This document shows, piece after piece, positions 8,059-11,583 of a DNA stretch of 11,583 nucleotides. Below the pieces are notes generated by a model that saw only the letters and a list, made by a program, of their open reading frames with translations, was not told the origin of the DNA and searched no databases. The stretch is from JBEIDK01 sp040383485. Lineage in GTDB: Bacteria; Bacteroidota; Bacteroidia; UBA4408. The stretch covers positions 1 to 11,583 of the forward strand of contig JBEIDK010000104.1 in assembly GCA_040383485.1 (NCBI GenBank), read 5' to 3'. Both the position numbers and the translations under genes were made by a program. Position 1 is the stretch's first letter, and every line of letters starts with the position of its first letter.

Positions 8059-9855
8059 TTAATGGTCTTCTTCGCCATCTGAAAGCGGCACCGTTTGTGG
8101 TACAAAGTCGGTATCTTTTCCGGGCTTGCTATAATCATAAGGCCAACGGTGAACTTCAGGTAATGCACCTGGCCAATTTCCATGTAAATGTTCAACTGGG
8201 GCAGTCCATTCTAGTGTATTACTATTCCAAGGATTTTGGCTTGCCACTTTTCCTTTGTACATGCTGTAGAAGAAGTTGAATAAAAATATTACTTGAGCCA
8301 ATGCAGCAAACATTGCAAATGATGTTACAACAACATTTACATCGTGCAGCTTATCGAACAATGGAAAGTTTTCGTAATTATAATACCTACGAGGTGCACC
8401 TGCCATTCCAATAAAGTGCATCGGGAAAAATACTCCGAAAATTCCAACGAAAGTGCACCAGAAATGTACATATCCTAATTTGTTATTCATCATTCTTCCA
8501 AACAAACGCGGGAACCAATGATAAACTCCGCAAAACATTCCAAAAACTGCCGATGCACCCATTACAATATGAAAGTGTGCTACCACAAAATAGGTATCAT
8601 GAACATTAATATCTAAGGCAGAGTCAGCTAAGATAATACCAGTAACACCACCAGTTACAAAGGTAGAAACCAAGCCGATACCAAACATCATTGCAGGTGA
8701 AAGTATAGCGTTTCCTTTCCAAAGTGTTGTAATATAATTGAAGGCTTTTACTGCAGAAGGTATTGCAATTAATAGCGTTGTAAAAACGAATACGGAACCT
8801 AAGAATGGATTCATACCTGTTACAAACATATGATGCCCCCAAACGATAAATGACAAGAATCCAATTGCTAGAATAGAACCAATCATAGCTCTGTAACCAA
8901 AGATTGGTTTACGACTCATTGTAGCAATTACCTCCGAGGTTATACCTAAGGCAGGTAGCAATACAATATACACCTCTGGATGACCTAAGAACCAAAATAA
9001 ATGTTGGTATAAAACAGGGCTACCACCAGTTTGCTCTAAAGCTTGACCGCTTATGAAAATATCTGATAAATAAAATGAAGTACCGAAGCTACGGTCAAAA
9101 ATTAATAACAATACTGCTGAAAATAATACAGGGAATGAAAGTACACCTAATATTGCTGTTACAAGAAATGCCCAAATAGTTAGCGGCATTCTTGTCATTG
9201 TCATTCCTTTGGTACGCAAATTTACAACGGTTACAATGTAGTTTAGCGAACCTAAAAGAGAGCCAACAACAAATAATGACATTGATATTAACCATAAAGT
9301 CATACCTAAACCAGAGCCTGGCATAGCCTCTTCTAATGCAGATAATGGAGGATATACCGTCCAACCTGCAGATGCCGGACCTGTTTCTATAAACAATGAT
9401 CCAAACATAATTACGCTCGATATAAAAAAGAACCAGAATGATAGCATGTTTAAGAAGCCTGAAGCCATATCACGTGCTCCAATTTGAAGTGGAATTAATA
9501 AGTTTGAGAATGTCCCACTTAAACCACCAGTTAGTAGGAAGAACACCATTATAGTGCCATGTATGGTTACTAATGCTAGGTACATATTAGGATCAAGTAC
9601 TCCTCCGGGAGCCCATTTGCCTAAAAAGGTTTCTAATATTGGGAAACTTTGTCCTGGCCATGCTAGTTGAAGTCGAAAAAATAACGACAAAAGCATTGCT
9701 AATACTCCCATGAAAACTGCAGTTATAAGAAACTGCTTTGAAATCATTTTGTGGTCAGTTGAAAAAATGTATGTTCTCCAAAAACCTGGGTTTTCGTGTT
9801 CGTGGTGTGCTTCGTGTCCGTGACTTTCTGCGTGAACTGTAGCGTGGTGTTCCAT
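8059..9855 (-). CDS. ctaD: Cytochrome c oxidase subunit I (A-type heme-copper oxidase)
   Basis: This 598-residue inner-membrane protein with about 12 hydrophobic segments is the catalytic subunit that reduces O2 to water and pumps protons. All metal ligands are visible: H99 and H429 (low-spin heme), H427 (high-spin heme, in AHFH), and H292, H341 and H342 (CuB). Tyr296 in GHPEVY is the expected cross-linked tyrosine. Glu294, Asp129 (GARDM) and Lys370 mark A1-type D and K proton channels; the K-channel Thr is conservatively Ser367. H419-D420 fits the Mg site and R489-R490 the heme propionate pair. The N-terminal 20 residues carry eight His, a tail seen in other Bacteroidota oxidases and possibly metal-binding on the cytoplasmic side. 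Subunit II and assembly genes are not adjacent: 253 bases of non-coding DNA lie upstream and a terminator follows, so it appears to be transcribed alone. Confidence 0.97.
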   Translation of the reverse strand: MEHHATVHAESHGHEAHHEHENPGFWRTYIFSTDHKMISKQFLITAVFMGVLAMLLSLFFRLQLAWPGQSFPILETFLGKWAPGGVLDPNMYLALVTIHGTIMVFFLLTGGLSGTFSNLLIPLQIGARDMASGFLNMLSFWFFFISSVIMFGSLFIETGPASAGWTVYPPLSALEEAMPGSGLGMTLWLISMSLFVVGSLLGSLNYIVTVVNLRTKGMTMTRMPLTIWAFLVTAILGVLSFPVLFSAVLLLIFDRSFGTSFYLSDIFISGQALEQTGGSPVLYQHLFWFLGHPEVYIVLLPALGITSEVIATMSRKPIFGYRAMIGSILAIGFLSFIVWGHHMFVTGMNPFLGSVFVFTTLLIAIPSAVKAFNYITTLWKGNAILSPAMMFGIGLVSTFVTGGVTGIILADSALDINVHDTYFVVAHFHIVMGASAVFGMFCGVYHWFPRLFGRMMNNKLGYVHFWCTFVGIFGVFFPMHFIGMAGAPRRYYNYENFPLFDKLHDVNVVVTSFAMFAALAQVIFLFNFFYSMYKGKVASQNPWNSNTLEWTAPVEHLHGNWPGALPEVHRWPYDYSKPGKDTDFVPQTVPLSDGEEDH

Positions 9856-9971
9856 AATGAATATTGATATTTTAAGAAACTATAATTATTTTAGTCAACA
9901 ATGTTTATTTAATTCTATCCGGCAAATAAAATTTAATTTTTGGTCTTATACAAATTTTGGCTTACTCAAAA

Positions 9972-10002
9972 CAAACATATCTTTGTTTTTTAATGTAAAC
10001 AA
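9972..10002 (-). promoter_or_regulatory. Candidate Bacteroidota-type promoter for ctaD
   Basis: On the minus strand, TTG (10002-10000) is followed after 20 bases by TATGTTTG (9979-9972). This matches the Bacteroidota housekeeping promoter (-33 TTG, -7 TAnnTTTG, spacer about 17-23). It would start transcription about 110 bases before the ctaD ATG. It is the only exact TAnnTTTG match I found by eye on the minus strand in the main intergenic regions, which argues modestly against chance in this AT-rich DNA. Confidence 0.45.
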
Positions 10003-10108
10003 GCTTTTGGTTTGGTTGTTTCAAAGAATTAATAATTTATTTTTTGTTTAATATTATTAGAAACAATAGATAAATTTGTTACAAAAAACATGATGTGGTT
10101 TTAAATTA

Positions 10109-10834
10109 TTAGTTAATTCCTCTTTGTTTTTTGATATTATCATATGCTTCTTGCACTTTTTTAAATTTTTCTTCGGCATCAATTTTATAATCATCACCTA
10201 AATGAGCAACTTTATCAGGATGAAACTTTACTGCCATTTTACGGTAAGCTTTTTTCACTTCTTCATCGGTTGCATTTGTGGTTATTTCGAGTATCTGGTA
10301 ATCGCTTTCTGTATTTTTAATGAACATTGCTTTTATGGAGTTGAAATCAGGAGTTGAAATTCCTAATAGGCTACCAATAGTGCTTATTGTTTCTAGTTCG
10401 TTTTTATCAACTTTACCATCTGATGCAGCAATACCAAATAAAATGTGTAACAATTGCACTCTAGAGTTATAATCCATGTATTGCTTTATTTGCAAACACA
10501 CATCATTCAATGGAATTGGCTGTTTTAATATTTCGCGAAGTACAAGCATTTGTTGTTGCGTATGCTCAACACCAAAGTGCCTGATAAAAAACTCCTTTAC
10601 GTAGTCCAATTCAACCTTTAAAACAGCACCATCGGCTCGCATAACTGCAGCACATAAAACCAATAAGCTAGAGGTAAAGTCGCCTTGTTCGGTTTGTGGA
10701 CGAACACCTGCGGCTTTTGTAACAACTTTTGTATCATCAATTACACTTCCAATCGCAAAACCAATTACGGCGCCAATTGGGCCACCAAATGCCCAACCTA
10801 AGCCTCCTCCAAGCCATTTACCAAACTTACTCAT
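10109..10834 (-). CDS. TerB-domain and J-domain (DjlA-like) co-chaperone
   Basis: This 241-residue protein has three parts. Residues 8-32 are glycine-rich and hydrophobic (GGGLGWAFGGPIGAVIG), a glycine-zipper-like segment that may insert in or associate with the membrane. Residues about 52-165 match the TerB helical fold with its two acidic turns, RADGAV near 66-71 and ASDGKVD near 137-143. Residues about 177-238 are a J domain with YQILEI, the KKAYRKMAVKFHPDK stretch and the HPD triad at 205-207 needed to stimulate DnaK ATPase. The order matches DjlA, a membrane-linked J protein of Proteobacteria, and similar TerB-J proteins are common in Bacteroidota. The client is unknown, and the TerB label does not imply tellurite resistance. 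It lies 127 bases downstream of the truncated monooxygenase gene; no strong terminator separates it from ctaD. Confidence 0.88.
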   Translation of the reverse strand: MSKFGKWLGGGLGWAFGGPIGAVIGFAIGSVIDDTKVVTKAAGVRPQTEQGDFTSSLLVLCAAVMRADGAVLKVELDYVKEFFIRHFGVEHTQQQMLVLREILKQPIPLNDVCLQIKQYMDYNSRVQLLHILFGIAASDGKVDKNELETISTIGSLLGISTPDFNSIKAMFIKNTESDYQILEITTNATDEEVKKAYRKMAVKFHPDKVAHLGDDYKIDAEEKFKKVQEAYDNIKKQRGIN

Positions 10835-10961
10835 AATATTATATTTGAAATTTCTTATCGTCTAATTATTGAATGGCGAAACTAAGAAAATATACAAATT
10901 CTAAATTTTGTTTTGTAAAATATATTGTCAAAATATAAGATTACCTATGAAGCTAGAATGC

Positions 10962-11583
10962 TTAATTTTTAATAAATCTACTAATCAATAGTTTCCCATT
11001 AATATTAGTTTTTAAAGTATAAATACCGGATGAAATTTTTTGCAAATCAAGCTTTGAATCTTTTTGTACTCCTTGCAAAAGAGTCATTCCTGAAGAATTA
11101 ATTATTTCGTAATTAAATGATTGATTTGAACTATTGTTAATATAAATTGCTTCGTTACAAGGGTTTGGATAAATACTATTGCTTCTAAGCATTTCTTGAT
11201 TATTAGAGCTTGCAAATATTAAACTATCAAGAACAATATTTTCATCGCCAGGTTGATAGAGGGTATATGCTAAAAAAGTAATCATCATTTCATCAGTTGT
11301 TTGTTCGCCCCAATAAACGTTTGCTGGCGGGTTATTTGGGTTTTCGGGGTTGTTTGAGGTGTTGTCATAAACGCCTACGCCCCATAAATTTTCATTTAAA
11401 CTCAATTTCTGAATTTTTTGAAAAGTATAGAATCCTTGCCAGTGAAAATCCCATGCTGGAATATAAATATATGGTGTTGTATCTTGGTTAGCAGCATTAG
11501 TTGAAAATATTTTATAAGATTGAGCAACCTTGTGCATGTGCGGAAATATTGACAACACAGAAAAATCGGTGTATGTATTTGCA
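10962..11583 (-). CDS. PHM-like copper monooxygenase C-terminal half with T9SS sorting domain (5' end outside window)
   Basis: The frame is open to the right edge (206 codons plus stop); a GTG at 11558 is internal, since the eight codons before it continue the same fold. The first about 120 residues match the second copper domain of the PHM family: an HMH copper motif (11540-11532), WDFHWQGFYTF, then YDNTSNNP-NPNNPP, and the Met-ligand motif TTDEM. The same landmarks in the same order occur in the lipoprotein at 201-1553. After QPGDENI comes a linker and a type A T9SS C-terminal sorting domain (about the last 71 residues) with the marks SIYPNP, SGIYTL and a final RFIKN. The protein is therefore probably exported across the outer membrane and either anchored to the surface or released. 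Whether it also carries an N-terminal heme domain cannot be seen. Confidence 0.8.
   Translation of the reverse strand, partial: ANTYTDFSVLSIFPHMHKVAQSYKIFSTNAANQDTTPYIYIPAWDFHWQGFYTFQKIQKLSLNENLWGVGVYDNTSNNPENPNNPPANVYWGEQTTDEMMITFLAYTLYQPGDENIVLDSLIFASSNNQEMLRSNSIYPNPCNEAIYINNSSNQSFNYEIINSSGMTLLQGVQKDSKLDLQKISSGIYTLKTNINGKLLISRFIKN

Noticed and set aside
8624..8842. Leftward 72-codon frame inside ctaD in another phase
   Set aside because: It overlaps the conserved heme and CuB ligand region of ctaD in a different frame; the translation is Cys/Tyr/Asn-rich with no domain.
9857..10051. Rightward 64-codon open frame upstream of ctaD
   Set aside because: It is low-complexity Asn/Phe/Leu/Ile-rich translation of AT-rich non-coding DNA, starts next to the ctaD start on the other strand, covers the candidate ctaD promoter, and resembles no family.
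10109..10834. Tellurite-resistance or phage-defence role suggested by the TerB domain
   Set aside because: TerB domains are widespread, and here the fusion to a J domain with an HPD motif and the housekeeping neighbours point to a DjlA-like co-chaperone; no other ter genes are present.
10835..10961. Possible promoter boxes (TAGAATTTG and TATATTTTG on the minus strand) before the J-domain gene
   Set aside because: Both have three instead of two bases between TA and TTTG, and such near-matches are expected by chance in AT-rich DNA.
201..11583. A single copper-handling gene cluster linking the two PHM-like proteins and the oxidase
   Set aside because: All three bind copper, but they lie in at least three separate transcription units with unrelated genes between, and no copper chaperone, exporter or regulator is present.

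Overview
The window is AT-rich and comes from a member of the Bacteroidota. Three things support this: an adjacent SusC/SusD outer-membrane pair, a C-terminal type IX secretion (T9SS) sorting domain on the gene at the right edge, and a Bacteroidota-style promoter (TAnnTTTG with an upstream TTG) ahead of the cytochrome oxidase gene. The order or genus cannot be fixed from this window; something near Chitinophagales/Sphingobacteriales is a guess.

Layout. Positions 1-1553 read rightward: the last 67 codons of tilS (tRNA-Ile lysidine synthetase), overlapped by 4 bases (ATGA) by a 450-residue lipoprotein. That lipoprotein joins a c-type heme domain to a two-copper monooxygenase fold of the peptidylglycine hydroxylating monooxygenase (PHM) type. 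Everything else reads leftward. In transcription order from the right edge these are: a 5'-truncated second PHM-like protein ending in a T9SS sorting domain (11583-10962); a TerB + J-domain co-chaperone (10834-10109); cytochrome c oxidase subunit I (9855-8059) with its own candidate promoter and a strong terminator; tyrS (7789-6509); a small cold-shock-domain protein whose ATG overlaps the tyrS stop (6509-6315); and a SusC/SusD pair (6238-3053 and 3034-1595). The two leftward blocks are separated by the 18-bp-stem hairpin at 8009-8052. The left and right transcription units converge at about 1554-1594. No gap exceeds 300 bases; the largest (7790-8058 and 9856-10108) hold only the terminator, a candidate promoter and AT-rich leader sequence. 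No tRNA, rRNA, CRISPR array, insertion sequence or phage gene was seen.

How the genes relate. Most of the window is housekeeping (tRNA modification, tRNA charging, respiration, chaperone) with an envelope nutrient-uptake pair. The least ordinary items are (i) the heme-c/PHM-like copper lipoprotein and its T9SS-exported relative at the opposite end, which share all visible copper-site motifs in their overlapping part, and (ii) a tyrosyl-tRNA synthetase whose HIGH signature reads GVGN, lacking the first, catalytically important histidine. I found no clear multi-gene defence or mobile system. The best candidate for under-described biology is the extracytoplasmic heme/copper monooxygenase family.
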